Both the position numbers and the translations under genes were made by a program. Below, in pieces: positions 1 through 14,046 of a stretch of DNA of 64,000 nucleotides (the first letter of the stretch is position 1; every line of letters begins with the position of its first letter). The stretch is from Apostichopus japonicus (taxonomy: Eukaryota > Echinodermata > Holothuroidea > Aspidochirotida > Stichopodidae), in assembly GCF_037975245.1 (NCBI RefSeq), contig NC_092571.1, positions 9,028,501-9,092,500 of the forward strand. Direction: 5' to 3'. Below the pieces are notes generated by a model. That model did not search any database. It had not been told where the DNA came from and worked only from the letters and a program-made list of their open reading frames with translations.

Positions 1-240
1 TACCGAACATTCGATTGATCAATACCGTACATTCGATTGATCGGTAACGAACATTCGATTGATCGGTATCGCACATTCGATTGATCGGTAACGAACATTC
101 GATTGATCGGTACCGCACATTCGATTGATCGGTACCGCACATTCGATTGATCAATACCGCACATTCGATTGATCGGTACCGCACATTCGTTTGATCGGTA
201 CCGCACATTTGATTGATCGGTACCGCACATTCGATTCATC

Positions 241-283
241 GGTACCGAACATTCGATTGTTCGGTATCGCACATTAGTTGAAC
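241..283. repeat. Marker-like element without the GGTAC duplication
   Basis: After GATTCATC the sequence reads a single GGTACC, then the same GAAC, GTTCGGTATC and AGTTGAAC variants as a class A marker. The 5-bp duplication is absent, so the element has only the -1 shift. The distance from base 1 to its homologue at 418 is 417 bp (19 x 22 - 1). It is either the form that preceded the duplication or a marker that lost it. It is unique in the window. Confidence 0.85.
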
Positions 284-657
284 GGTACCGCACATTCGAT
301 TGATCGGTACCGCACATTCGATTGATCGGTACCGAACATTCGATTGATCGGTACCGAACATTCGATTGATCGGTACCGAACATTCGATTGATCAATACCG
401 ATCATTAGATTGATCCGTACCGAACATTCGATTGATCAATACCGTACATTCGATTGATCGGTAACGAACATTCGATTGATCGGTATCGCACATTCGATTG
501 ATCGGTAACGAACATTCGATTGATCGGTACCGCACATTCGATTGATCGGTACCGCACATTCGATTGATCAATACCGCACATTCGATTGATCGGTACCGCA
601 CATTCGTTTGATCGGTACCGCACATTTGATTGATCGGTACCGCACATTCGATTCATC

Positions 658-705
658 GGTACGGTACCGAACATTCGATTGTTCGGTATCGCACATTAGT
701 TGAAC
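658..705. repeat. Phase marker 1, class A
   Basis: The marker core is GGTACGGTACC, then GAAC, GTTCGGTATC and a 1-bp-short AGTTG. Here it is preceded by GATTCAT and followed by AGTTGAAC. The next marker is 466 bp away (21 units + 4). Confidence 0.93.
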
Positions 706-1123
706 GGTACCGCACATTCGATTGTTCGGTACCGCACATTCGATTGATCGGTACCGCATATTCGATTGTTCGGTACCGCACATTCGATTGTTCGGTACCG
801 CACATTCGATTGATCGGTATCGAACATTCGTGTGTTCGGTACCGCACATTCTATTGATCGGTACCGCACATTCGATTGATCGGTACCGCACATTCGATTG
901 ATCGGTACCGAACATTCGATTGATTAATACCGCACATTCGATTGATCGGTACCGCACATTCGATTGATCGGTACCGAACATTCGATTGATCGGTACCGCA
1001 CATTCGATTGTTCAATACCGCACATTCGATTGATCGGTACCGCACATTCGATTGATCGGTACCGAACATTCGATTGATCGGTACCGCACATTCGATTGAT
1101 CGGTACCGAGCATTCGATTCATC

Positions 1124-1171
1124 GGTACGGTACCGAACATTCGATTGTTCGGTATCGCACATTAGTTGATC
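1124..1171. repeat. Phase marker 2, class B
   Basis: Preceded by GAGC and GATTCAT, followed by AGTTGATC. Next marker at 576 bp (26 units + 4). Confidence 0.93.
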
Positions 1172-1699
1172 GGTACCGCACATTCGATTGATCGGTACCG
1201 CACATTAGATTGTTCGGTACCGCACATTCGATTGATCGGTACCGTACATTCGATAGATCGGTACCGCACATTCGATTGTTCGGTACCGCACATTCGATTG
1301 ATCGGTACCGCACATTCGATTGATCGGTACCGCACATTCGATTGATCGGTACCGAACATTCGATTGATCGGTACCGAACATTCGATTGATCGGTACCGAA
1401 CATTCGATTGATCGGTACCGAACATTCGATTGATCAATACCGATCATTAGATTGATCCGTACCGAACATTCGATTGATCAATACCGTACATTCGATTGAT
1501 CGGTAACGAACATTCGATTGATCGGTATCGCACATTCGATTGATCGGTAACGAACATTCGATTGATCGGTACCGCACATTCGATTGATCGGTACCGCACA
1601 TTCGATTGATCAATACCGCACATTCGATTGATCGGTACCGCACATTCGTTTGATCGGTACCGCACATTTGATTGATCGGTACCGCACATTCGATTCATC

Positions 1700-1747
1700 G
1701 GTACGGTACCGAACATTCGATTGTTCGGTATCGCACATTAGTTGAAC
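1700..1747. repeat. Phase marker 3, class A
   Basis: Copy of the marker at 658, exactly 1,042 bp downstream. Next marker at 466 bp. Confidence 0.93.
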
Positions 1748-2165
1748 GGTACCGCACATTCGATTGTTCGGTACCGCACATTCGATTGATCGGTACCGCA
1801 TATTCGATTGTTCGGTACCGCACATTCGATTGTTCGGTACCGCACATTCGATTGATCGGTATCGAACATTCGTGTGTTCGGTACCGCACATTCTATTGAT
1901 CGGTACCGCACATTCGATTGATCGGTACCGCACATTCGATTGATCGGTACCGAACATTCGATTGATTAATACCGCACATTCGATTGATCGGTACCGCACA
2001 TTCGATTGATCGGTACCGAACATTCGATTGATCGGTACCGCACATTCGATTGTTCGGTACCGCACATTCGATTGATCGGTACCGCACATTCGATTGATCG
2101 GTACCGAACATTCGATTGATCGGTACCGCACATTCGATTGATCGGTACCGAGCATTCGATTCATC

Positions 2166-2213
2166 GGTACGGTACCGAACATTCGATTGTTCGGTATCGC
2201 ACATTAGTTGATC
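2166..2213. repeat. Phase marker 4, class B
   Basis: Copy of the marker at 1,124 (1,042 bp). Next marker at 1,280 bp (58 units + 4). Confidence 0.93.
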
Positions 2214-3445
2214 GGTACCGCACATTCGATTGATCGGTACCGCACATTCGATTGATCGGTACCGCACATTCGATTGATCGGTACCGTACATTCGATAGAT
2301 CGGTACCGCACATTCGATTGTTCGGTACCGCACATTCGATTGATCGGTACCGCACATTCGATTGATCGGTACCGCACATTCGATTGATCGGTACCGCACA
2401 TTCGATTGATCGGTACCGTACATTCGATAGATCGGTACCGCACATTCGATTGTTCGGTACCGCACATTCGATTGATCGGTATCGAACATTCGATTGATCG
2501 GTACCGCACATTCGATTGATCGGTACCGCACATTCGATTGATCGGTATCGAACATTCGATTGATCGGTACCGCACATTCGATTGATCGGTACCGCACATT
2601 CGATTGATCGGTACCGAACATTCGATTGATCGGTACCGCACATTCGATTGATCGGTATCGCCCATTCGATTGATCGGTACCGAACATTCGATTGATCGGT
2701 AACGAACATTCGATTGATCGGTACCGCACATTCGATTGATCGGTACCGAACATTCGATTGATCAATACCGCACATTCGATTGATCGGTACCGCACATTCG
2801 ATTGTTCGGTACCGCACATTCGATTGTTCGGTACCGCACATTCGATTGTTCGGTACCGCACATTCGATTGATCGGTATCGAACATTCGATTGATCGGTAC
2901 CGAACATTCGATTGATCGGTACCGAACATTCGATTGATCGGTACCGCACATTCGATTGATCGGTACCGAACATTCGATTGATCAATACCGCACATTCGAT
3001 TGATCGGTACCGCACATTCGATTGATCGGTACCGAACATTCGATTGATCAATACCGCACATTCGATTGATCGGTACCGCACATTCGATTGATCGGTACCG
3101 CACATTCGATTGTTCGGTACCGCACATTCGATTGATCGGTATCGAACATTCGATTGTTCGGTACCGCACATTCGATTGATCGGTACCGCACATTCGATTC
3201 ATCGGTACCGCACATTCGATTGATCGGTACCGAACATTCGATTGATTAATACCGCACATTCGATTGATCGGTACCGCACATTCGATTGATCGGTACCGAA
3301 CATTCGATTGATCGGTACCGCACATTCGATTGTTCGGTACCGCACATTCCATTGATCGGTACCGCACATTCGATTGATCGGTACCGAACATTCGATTGAT
3401 CGGTACCGCACATTCGATTGATCGGTACCGAGCATTCGATTCATC

Positions 3446-3493
3446 GGTACGGTACCGAACATTCGATTGTTCGGTATCGCACATTAGTTGATC
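3446..3493. repeat. Phase marker 5, class B
   Basis: GAGC unit before, AGTTGATC after. Next marker at 2,116 bp (96 units + 4), a spacing seen again after 18,300 and 25,408. Confidence 0.93.
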
Positions 3494-4104
3494 GGTACCG
3501 CACATTCGATTGATCGGTACCGCACATTCGATTGATCGGTACCGCACATTCGATTGATCGGTACCGCACATTCGATAGATCGGTACCGCACATTCGATTG
3601 TTCGGTACCGCACATTCGATTGTTCGGTACCGCACATTCGATTGATCGGTATCGAACATTCGATTGATCGGTACCGCACATTCGATTGATCGGTACCGCA
3701 CATTCGATTGATCGGTACCGAACATTCGATTGATCGGTACCGCACATTGGATTGATCGGTATCGCACATTCGATTAATCGGTATCGCACATATGATTGAT
3801 CGGTACCGCACATTCGATTGATCGGTACAACACATTCGATTGATCGGTACCGCACATTCGATTGATCGGTACCGAACATTCGATTGATCGGTAACGCACA
3901 TTCGATTGATCGGTACCGCACATTCGATTGATCGGTACCGCACATTCGATTGATCGGTATCGCACATTCGATTGATCGGTACCGAACATTCGATTGATCG
4001 GTACCGAACATTCGATTGATCGGTAACGCACATTCGATTGATCGGTACCGAACATTCGATTGATCGGTACCGAACATTCGATTGATCGGTACCGAACATT
4101 CGAT

Positions 4105-4120
4105 TGATCGGTACCGATCA
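4105..4120. repeat. 16-bp perfect palindrome variant
   Basis: Where GCAC is replaced by GATC, the sequence TGATCGGTACCGATCA forms. It reads the same on both strands, extending the 8-bp palindrome CGGTACCG of the consensus unit. Further examples start at 4,523, 5,073 and 6,599, always inside a run of GAAC units. Confidence 0.9.
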
Positions 4121-5561
4121 TTCGATTGATCGGTACCGAACATTCGATTGATCGGTACCGAACATTCGATTGATCGGTACCGAACATTCGATTGATCGGT
4201 ACCGCACATTCGATTGATCGGTACCGAACATTCGATTGATCGGTACCCCACAATCGATTGATCGGTACCGCACAATCGATTGATCGGTACCGAACCTTCG
4301 ATTGATCGGTACCGAACATTCGATTGATCAATACCGCACATTCGATTGATCGGAAACGAACATTCGATTAATCGGTACCGCACATTCGATTGATCGGTAA
4401 CGAACATTCGATTGATCGGTACCGCACATTCGATTGATCGGTACCGAACATTCGACTGATCAATACCGCACATTCGATTGATCGGTACCGCACATTCGAT
4501 TGTTCGGTACCGAACATTCGATTGATCGGTACCGATCATTCGATTGATCGGTACCGAACATTCGATTGATCGGTACCGAACATTCGATTGATCGGTACCG
4601 AACATTCGATTGATCGGTACCGCACATTCGATTGATCGGTACCGAACATTTGATTGATCAATACCGCACATTCGATTGATCGGTACCGCACATTCGATTG
4701 TTCGGTACCGCACATTCGATTGTTCGGTACCGCACATTCGATTGTTCGGTACCGCACATTCGATTGATCGGTATCGAACATTCGATTGATCGGTACCGCA
4801 CATTCGATTGATCGGTACCGAACATTCGATTGATCGGTACCGCACATTCGATTCATCGGTACCGAACATTCGATTGATCAATACCGCACATTCGATTGAT
4901 CGTTACCGCACATTCGATTGATCGGTACCGCACATTCGATTGATCGGTACCGAACATTCGATTGATCGGTACCGAACATTCGATTGATCAATACCGCACA
5001 TTCGATTGATCGGTAACGCACATTCGATTGATCGGTACCGAACATTCGATTGATCGGTACCGAACATTCGATTGATCGGTACCGATCATTCGATTGATCG
5101 GTACCGAACATTCGATTGATCGGTACCGAACATTCGATTGATCGGTACCGAACATTCGATTGATCGGTACCGCACATTCGATTGATCGGTACCGAACATT
5201 CGATTGATCGGTATCGCACAATCGATTGATCGGTACTGAACATTAGATTGATCGGTACCGAACATTCGATTGATCAATCCCGCACATTCGATTGATCGGT
5301 AACGAACATTCGATTGATCGGTACCGAACATTCGATTGATCAATACCGCACATTCGCTTGATCGGTAACGAACATTCGATTGATCGGTACCGCACATTCG
5401 ATTGATCGGTAACGAACATTCGATTGATCGGTACCGTACATTCGATTGATCGGTACCGCACATTCGATTGATCAATACCGCACATTCGATTGATCGGTAC
5501 CGCACATTCGATTGATCGGTACCGCACATTTGATTGATCGGTACCGCACATTCGATTCATC

Positions 5562-5609
5562 GGTACGGTACCGAACATTCGATTGTTCGGTATCGCACAT
5601 TAGTTGAAC
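5562..5609. repeat. Phase marker 6, class A
   Basis: Followed by AGTTGAAC. Its class B partner is only 422 bp away (19 units + 4), two units shorter than the usual 466. Confidence 0.93.
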
Positions 5610-5983
5610 GGTACCGTACATTCGATTGATCGGTACCGCACATTCGATTGATCGGTACCGCATATTCGATTGTTCGGTACCGCACATTCGATTGTTCGGT
5701 ACCGCACATTCGACTGATCGGTATCGAACATTCGATTGTTCGGTACCGCACATTCGATTGATCGGTACCGAACATTCGATTGATTAATACCGCACATTCG
5801 ACTGATCGGTACCGCACATTCGATTGATCGGTACCGAACATTCGATTGATCGGTACCGCACATTCGATTGTTCGGTACCGCACATTCGATTGATCGTTAC
5901 CGCACATTCGATTGATCGGTACCGAACATTCGATTGATCGGTACCGCACATTCGATTGATCGGTACCGAGCATTCGATTCATC

Positions 5984-6031
5984 GGTACGGTACCGAACAT
6001 TCGATTGTTCGGTATCGCACATTAGTTGATC
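5984..6031. repeat. Phase marker 7, class B
   Basis: Partner of the class A marker at 5,562. Next marker at 1,742 bp (79 units + 4). Confidence 0.93.
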
Positions 6032-7725
6032 GGTACCGCACATTCGATTGATCGGTACCGCACATTCGATTGATCGGTACCGCACATTCGATTGATCGGT
6101 ACCGCACATTCGATAGATCGGTACCGCACATTCGATTGTTCGGTACCGCACATTCGATTGATCGGTATCGAACATTCGATTGATCGGTACCGCACATTCG
6201 ATTGATCGGTACCGCACATTCGATTGATCGGTACCGAACATTCGATTGATCCTTAAAGCACATTTGATTGATCGGTATCGCACATTCGATTAATCGGTAT
6301 CGCACATATGATTGATCGGTACCGCACATTCGATTGATCGGTACAACACATTCGATTGATCGGTACCGCACATTCGATTGATCGGTACCGAACATTCGAT
6401 TGATCGGTAACGCACATTCGATTGATCGGTACCGCACATTCGATTGATCGGTATCGCACATTCGATTGATCGGTACCGAACATTCGATTGATCGGTACCG
6501 AACATTCGATTGATCGGTAACGCACATTCGATTGATCGGTACCGCACATTCGATTGATCGGTACCGAACATTCGATTGATCGGTACCGAACATTCGATTG
6601 ATCGGTACCGATCATTCGATTGATCGGTACCGAACATTCGATTGATCGGTACCGAACATTCGATTGATCGGTACCGAACATTCGATTGATCGGTACCGCA
6701 CATTCGATTGATCGGTACCGAACATTTGATTGATCGGTACCGCACAATCGATTGATCGGTACCGCACAATCGATTGATCGGTACCGAACATTCGATTGAT
6801 CGGTACCGAACATTCGATTGATCAATACCGCACATTCGATTGATCGGAATGGAACATTCGATTGATCGGTACCGCACATTCAATTGATCGGTAACGCACA
6901 TTCGATTGATCGGTACCGCACATTCGATTGATCGGTACCGAACATTCGATTGATCAATACCGCACATTCGATTGATCGGTACCGCACATTCGATTGTTCG
7001 GTACCGCACATTCGATTGTTCGGTACCGCACATTCGATTGATCAATACCGCACATTCGATTGATCGGTACCGCACATTCGATTGTTCGGTACCGCACATT
7101 CGATTGATCGGTACCGAACATTCGATTGATCGGTATCGAACATTCGATTGATCGGTACCGCACATTCGATTGATCGGTACCGCACATTCGATTGTTCGGT
7201 ACCGCACATTCGATTGATCGGTATCGAACATTCGATTGATCGGTACCGCACATTCGATTGATCGGTATCGCACATATGATTGATCGGTACCGCACATTCG
7301 ATTGATCGGTACAACACATTCGATTGATCGGTACCGCACATTCGATTGATCGGTACCGAACATTCGATTGATCGGTAACGCACATTCGATTGATCGGTAC
7401 CGCACATTCGATTGATCGGTACCGAACATTCGATTGATCGGTGACGCACATTCGATTGATCGGGACCGCACATTCGATTGATCGGTACCGAACATTCGAT
7501 TGATCGGTATCGCACATTCGATTGATCGGTACCGAACATTCGATTGATCGGTAACGCACATTCGATTGATCAATACCGCACATTCGATTGATCGGTACCG
7601 CACATTCGATTGATCGGTACCGAACATTCGATTGATCGGTACCGCAGAATCGATTGATCGGTACCGAACATTCGATTGATCGGTACCGCACATTCGATTC
7701 ATCGGTACCGAGCATTCGATTCATC

Positions 7726-7773
7726 GGTACGGTACCGAACATTCGATTGTTCGGTATCGCACATTAGTTGATC
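7726..7773. repeat. Phase marker 8, class B
   Basis: Preceded by two successive GATTCAT units. Next marker at 1,566 bp (71 units + 4). Confidence 0.93.
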
Positions 7774-8322
7774 GGTACCGCACATTCGATTGATCGGTAC
7801 CGCACATTCGATTGATCGGTACCGCACATTCGATTGATCGGTACCGCACATTCGATTGATCGGTACCGCACATTCGATTGTTCGGTACCGCACATTCGAT
7901 TGTTCGGTATCGCACATTCGATTGATCGGTATCGAACATTCGATTGATCGGTACCGCACATTCGATTGATCGGTACCGCACATTCGATTGATCGGTACCG
8001 AACATTCGATTGATAAATACCGCACATTCGATTGATCGGTACCGCACATTCGATTGATCGGTACCGAACATTCGATTGATCAATACCGCACATTCGATTG
8101 ATCGGTACCGCACATTCGATTGATCGGTAACGCACATTCGATTGATCGGTACCGCACATTCGATTGTTCGGTACCGCACATTCGATTGTTCGGTACCGCA
8201 CATTCGATTGATCGGTATCGAACATTCGATTGATCGGTACCGCACATTCGATTGATCGGTACCGAACATTCGATTGATCGGTACCGCACATTCGATTGAT
8301 CGGTACCGAACATTCGATTGAT

Positions 8323-8526
8323 CAATACCGCACATTCGATTGATCGGTACCGCACATTCGATTGATCGGTACCGAACATTCGATTGATAAATACCGCACA
8401 TTCGATTGATCGGTACCGCACATTCGATTGATCGGTACCGAACATTCGATTGATCAATACCGCACATTCGATTGATCGGTACCGCACATTCGATTGATCG
8501 GTACCGAACATTCGATTGATAAATAC
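8323..8526. repeat. 66-bp ladder alternating CAATACC and AAATACC
   Basis: CAATACC at 8,323, AAATACC at 8,389, CAATACC at 8,455 and AAATACC at 8,521 form a 3-unit rhythm with a 132-bp (6-unit) full period. The two units between marked ones are GGTACCGCAC and GGTACCGAAC. Confidence 0.9.
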
Positions 8527-9291
8527 CGCACATTCGATTGATCGGTACCGCACATTCGATTGATCGGTACCGCACATTCGATTGATCGGTACCGAACATT
8601 CGATTGATCGGTATCGCACAATCGATTGATCGGTACCGAACATTAGATTGATCGGTACCGAACATTCGATTGATCAATACCGCACATTTGATTGATCGGT
8701 AACGAACATTCGATTGATAGGTACCGCACATTCGATTGATCGGTAACGAACATTCGATTGATCGGTAACGCACATTCGATTGATCGGTACCGAACATTCG
8801 ATTGATCAATACCGCACATTCGATTGATCGGTAACGCACATTCGATTGATCGGTACCGCACATTCGATTGATCGGTACCGAACATTCGATTGATCGGTAC
8901 CGAACATTCGATTGATCGGTACCGATCATTCGATTGATCGGTACCGAACATTCGATTGATCGGTACCGAACATTCGATTGATCGGTACCGAACATTCGAT
9001 TGATCGGTACCGAACATTCGATTGATCAATACCGATCATTAGATTGATCGGTACCGAACATTCGATTGATCAATACCGCACATTCGATTGATCGGTAACG
9101 AACATTCGATTGATCGGTATCGCACATTCGATTGATCGGTAACGAACATTCGATTGATCGGTACCGCACATTCGATTGATCGGTACCGCACATTCGATTG
9201 ATCAATACCGCACATTCGATTGATCGGTACCGCACATTCGATTGATCGGTACCGCACATTTGATTGATCGGTACCGCACATTCGATTCATC

Positions 9292-9339
9292 GGTACGGTA
9301 CCGAACATTCGATTGTTCGGTATCGCACATTAGTTGAAC
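9292..9339. repeat. Phase marker 9, class A
   Basis: First copy in the 1,702-bp tandem duplication. Class B partner at 466 bp. Confidence 0.93.
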
Positions 9340-9757
9340 GGTACCGCACATTCGATTGATCGGTACCGCACATTCGATTGATCGGTACCGCATATTCGAT
9401 TGTTCGGTACCGCACATTCGATTGTTCGGTACCGCACATTCGATTGATCGGTATCGAACATTCGTGTGTTCGGTACCGCACATTCTATTGATCGGTACCG
9501 CACATTCGATTCATCGGTACCGCACATTGGATTGATCGGTACCGAACATTCGATTGATTAATACCGCACATTCGATTGATCGGTACCGCACATTCGATTG
9601 ATCGGTACCGAACATTCGATTGATCGGTACCGCACATTCGATTGTTCGGTACCGCACATTCGATTGATCGGTACCGCACATTCGATTGATCGGTACCGAA
9701 CATTCGATTGATCGGTACCGCACATTCGATTGATCGGTACCGAGCATTCGATTCATC

Positions 9758-9805
9758 GGTACGGTACCGAACATTCGATTGTTCGGTATCGCACATTAGT
9801 TGATC
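9758..9805. repeat. Phase marker 10, class B
   Basis: Next marker at 1,236 bp (56 units + 4). Confidence 0.93.
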
Positions 9806-10993
9806 GGTACCGCACATTCGATTGATCGGTACCGCACATTCGATTGATCGGTACCGCACATTCGATTGATCGGTACCGTACATTCGATAGATCGGTACCG
9901 CACATTCGATTGTTCGGTACCGCACATTCGATTGTTCGGTACCGCACATTCGATTGATCGGTATCGAACATTCGATTGATCGGTACCGCACATTCGATTG
10001 ATCGGTACCGCACATTCGATTGATCGGTATCGAACATTCGATTGATCGGTACCGCACATTCGATTGATCGGTACCGCACATTCGATTGATCGGTACCGAA
10101 CATTCGATTGATCGGTACCGCACATTCGATTGATCGGTATCGCCCATTCGATTGATCGGTACCGCACATTCGATTGATCGGTACCGCACATTCGATTGAT
10201 CGGTACCGAACATTCGATTGATAAATACCGCACATTCGATTGATCGGTACCGCACATTCGATTGATCGGTACCGCACATTCGATTGATCGGTACCGAACA
10301 TTCGATTGATCGGTATCGCACAATCGATTGATCGGTACCGAACATTAGATTGATCGGTACCGAACATTCGATTGATCAATACCGCACATTTGATTGATCG
10401 GTAACGAACATTCGATTGATAGGTACCGCACATTCGATTGATCGGTAACGAACATTCGATTGATCGGTAACGCACATTCGATTGATCGGTACCGAACATT
10501 CGATTGATCAATACCGCACATTCGATTGATCGGTAACGCACATTCGATTGATCGGTACCGCACATTCGATTGATCGGTACCGAACATTCGATTGATCGGT
10601 ACCGAACATTCGATTGATCGGTACCGATCATTCGATTGATCGGTACCGAACATTCGATTGATCGGTACCGAACATTCGATTGATCGGTACCGAACATTCG
10701 ATTGATCGGTACCGAACATTCGATTGATCAATACCGATCATTAGATTGATCGGTACCGAACATTCGATTGATCAATACCGCACATTCGATTGATCGGTAA
10801 CGAACATTCGATTGATCGGTATCGCACATTCGATTGATCGGTAACGAACATTCGATTGATCGGTACCGCACATTCGATTGATCGGTACCGCACATTCGAT
10901 TGATCAATACCGCACATTCGATTGATCGGTACCGCACATTCGATTGATCGGTACCGCACATTTGATTGATCGGTACCGCACATTCGATTCATC

Positions 10994-11041
10994 GGTACGG
11001 TACCGAACATTCGATTGTTCGGTATCGCACATTAGTTGAAC
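10994..11041. repeat. Phase marker 11, class A
   Basis: Copy of 9,292 at +1,702 bp. Class B partner at 466 bp. Confidence 0.93.
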
Positions 11042-11459
11042 GGTACCGCACATTCGATTGATCGGTACCGCACATTCGATTGATCGGTACCGCATATTCG
11101 ATTGTTCGGTACCGCACATTCGATTGTTCGGTACCGCACATTCGATTGATCGGTATCGAACATTCGTGTGTTCGGTACCGCACATTCTATTGATCGGTAC
11201 CGCACATTCGATTCATCGGTACCGCACATTGGATTGATCGGTACCGAACATTCGATTGATTAATACCGCACATTCGATTGATCGGTACCGCACATTCGAT
11301 TGATCGGTACCGAACATTCGATTGATCGGTACCGCACATTCGATTGTTCGGTACCGCACATTCGATTGATCGGTACCGCACATTCGATTGATCGGTACCG
11401 AACATTCGATTGATCGGTACCGCACATTCGATTGATCGGTACCGAGCATTCGATTCATC

Positions 11460-11507
11460 GGTACGGTACCGAACATTCGATTGTTCGGTATCGCACATTA
11501 GTTGATC
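11460..11507. repeat. Phase marker 12, class B
   Basis: Copy of 9,758 at +1,702 bp. Next marker at 1,720 bp (78 units + 4). Confidence 0.93.
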
Positions 11508-13179
11508 GGTACCGCACATTCGATTGATCGGTACCGCACATTCGATTGATCGGTACCGCACATTCGATTGATCGGTACCGTACATTCGATAGATCGGTAC
11601 CGCACATTCGATTGTTCGGTACCGCACATTCGATTGTTCGGTACCGCACATTCGATTGATCGGTATCGAACATTCGATTGATCGGTACCGCACATTCGAT
11701 TGATCGGTACCGCACATTCGATTGATCGGTATCGAACATTCGATTGATCGGTACCGCACATTCGATTGATCGGTACCGCACATTCGATTGATCGGTACCG
11801 AACATTCGATTGATCGGTACCGCACATTCGATTGATCGGTATCGCCCATTCGATTGATCGGTACCGCACATTCGATTGATCGGTACCGCACATTCGATTG
11901 ATCGGTATCGCACATTCGATTGATCGGTAAAGAACATTCGATTGATCGGTACCGAACATTCGATTGATCGGTAACGCACATTCGATTGATCGGTACCGCA
12001 CATTCGATTGATCGGTACCGAACATTCGATTGATCGGTACCGAACATTCGATTGATCGGTACCGATCATTCGATTGATCGGTACCGAACATTCGATTGAT
12101 CGGTACCGAACATTCGATTGATCGGTACCGAACATTCGATTGATCGGTACCGCACATTCGATTGATCGGTACCGAACATTTGATTGATCGGTACCGCACA
12201 ATCGATTGATCGGTACCGCACAATCGATTGATCGGTACCGAACATTCGATTGATCGGTACCGAACATTCGATTGATCAATACCGCACATTCGATTGATCG
12301 GAATGGAACATTCGATTGATCGGTACCGCACATTCAATTGATCGGTAACGAACATTCGATTGATCGGTACCGCACATTCGATTGATCGGTACCGAACATT
12401 CGATTGATCAATACCGCACATTCGATTGATCGGTACCGCACATTCGATTGTTCGGTACCGCACATTCGATTGTTCGGTACCGCACATTCGATTGATCAAT
12501 ACCGCACATTCGATTGATCGGTACCGCACATTCGATTGTTCGGTACCGCACATTCGATTGATCGGTACCGAACATTCGATTGATCGGTATCGAACATTCG
12601 ATTGATCGGTACCGCACATTCGATTGATCGGTACCGCACATTCGATTGTTCGGTACCGCACATTCGATTGATCGGTATCGAACATTCGATTGATCGGTAC
12701 CGCACATTCGATTGATCGGTATCGCACATATGATTGATCGGTACCGCACATTCGATTGATCGGTACAACACATTCGATTGATCGGTACCGCACATTCGAT
12801 TGATCGGTACCGAACATTCGATTGATCGGTAACGCACATTCGATTGATCGGTACCGCACATTCGATTGATCGGTACCGAACATTCGATTGATCGGTGACG
12901 CACATTCGATTGATCGGGACCGCACATTCGATTGATCGGTACCGAACATTCGATTGATCGGTATCGCACATTCGATTGATCGGTACCGAACATTCGATTG
13001 ATCGGTAACGCACATTCGATTGATCAATACCGCACATTCGATTGATCGGTACCGCACATTCGATTGATCGGTACCGAACATTCGATTGATCGGTACCGCA
13101 CAATCGATTGATCGGTACCGAACATTCGATTGATCGGTACCGCACATTCGATTCATCGGTACCGAGCATTCGATTCATC

Positions 13180-13227
13180 GGTACGGTACCGAACATTCGA
13201 TTGTTCGGTATCGCACATTAGTTGATC
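13180..13227. repeat. Phase marker 13, class B
   Basis: Two successive GATTCAT units precede it, as at 7,726 and 22,162. Next marker at 1,610 bp (73 units + 4). Confidence 0.93.
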
Positions 13228-13776
13228 GGTACCGCACATTCGATTGATCGGTACCGCACATTCGATTGATCGGTACCGCACATTCGATTGATCGGTACCG
13301 CACATTCGATTGATCGGTACCGCACATTCGATTGTTCGGTACCGCACATTCGATTGTTCGGTATCGCACATTCGATTGATCGGTATCGAACATTCGATTG
13401 ATCGGTACCGCACATTCGATTGATCGGTACCGCACATTCGATTGATCGGTACCGAACATTCGATTGATAAATACCGCACATTCGATTGATCGGTACCGCA
13501 CATTCGATTGATCGGTACCGAACATTCGATTGATCAATACCGCACATTCGATTGATCGGTACCGCACATTCGATTGATCGGTAACGCACATTCGATTGAT
13601 CGGTACCGCACATTCGATTGTTCGGTACCGCACATTCGATTGTTCGGTACCGCACATTCGATTGATCGGTATCGAACATTCGATTGATCGGTACCGCACA
13701 TTCGATTGATCGGTACCGAACATTCGATTGATCGGTACCGCACATTCGATTGATCGGTACCGAACATTCGATTGAT

Positions 13777-14046
13777 CAATACCGCACATTCGATTGATCG
13801 GTACCGCACATTCGATTGATCGGTACCGAACATTCGATTGATAAATACCGCACATTCGATTGATCGGTACCGCACATTCGATTGATCGGTACCGAACATT
13901 CGATTGATCAATACCGCACATTCGATTGATCGGTACCGCACATTCGATTGATCGGTACCGAACATTCGATTGATAAATACCGCACATTCGATTGATCGGT
14001 ACCGCACATTCGATTGATCGGTACCGAACATTCGATTGATCAATAC
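13777..14046. repeat. 66-bp ladder, longer version
   Basis: CAATACC at 13,777, 13,909 and 14,041 alternates with AAATACC at 13,843 and 13,975. It has one step more than the ladder at 8,323. Confidence 0.9.

Larger units (their letters stand above)
330..2393. repeat. 1,042-bp tandem duplication
   Basis: Copy 1 runs about 330-1,370 and copy 2 about 1,372-2,393. The period is 47 units plus two markers (+8). Shared rare variants include CCGTACC, GCATATTCG, TTCGTGTG and TTCTATTG. Differences I saw are CAATACC versus CGGTACC at 1,013/2,055, ATTAG versus ATTCG at 1,205/2,247, and GTTC versus GATC just after. Bases 1-417 are a shortened further relative of the same block, aligned at 418 and 1,460. 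Confidence 0.88.
8460..11863. repeat. 1,702-bp tandem duplication
   Basis: Copy 1 is about 8,460-10,161 and copy 2 about 10,162-11,863. The period is 77 units plus two markers. Markers 9,292/9,758 match 10,994/11,460. Similarity starts at a GATAAATACC unit (8,521 and 10,223) and ends after a GCCCATTCG unit near 10,150 and 11,850, placing the exchange at about 10,157-10,206. The parts compared look identical. Confidence 0.88.
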
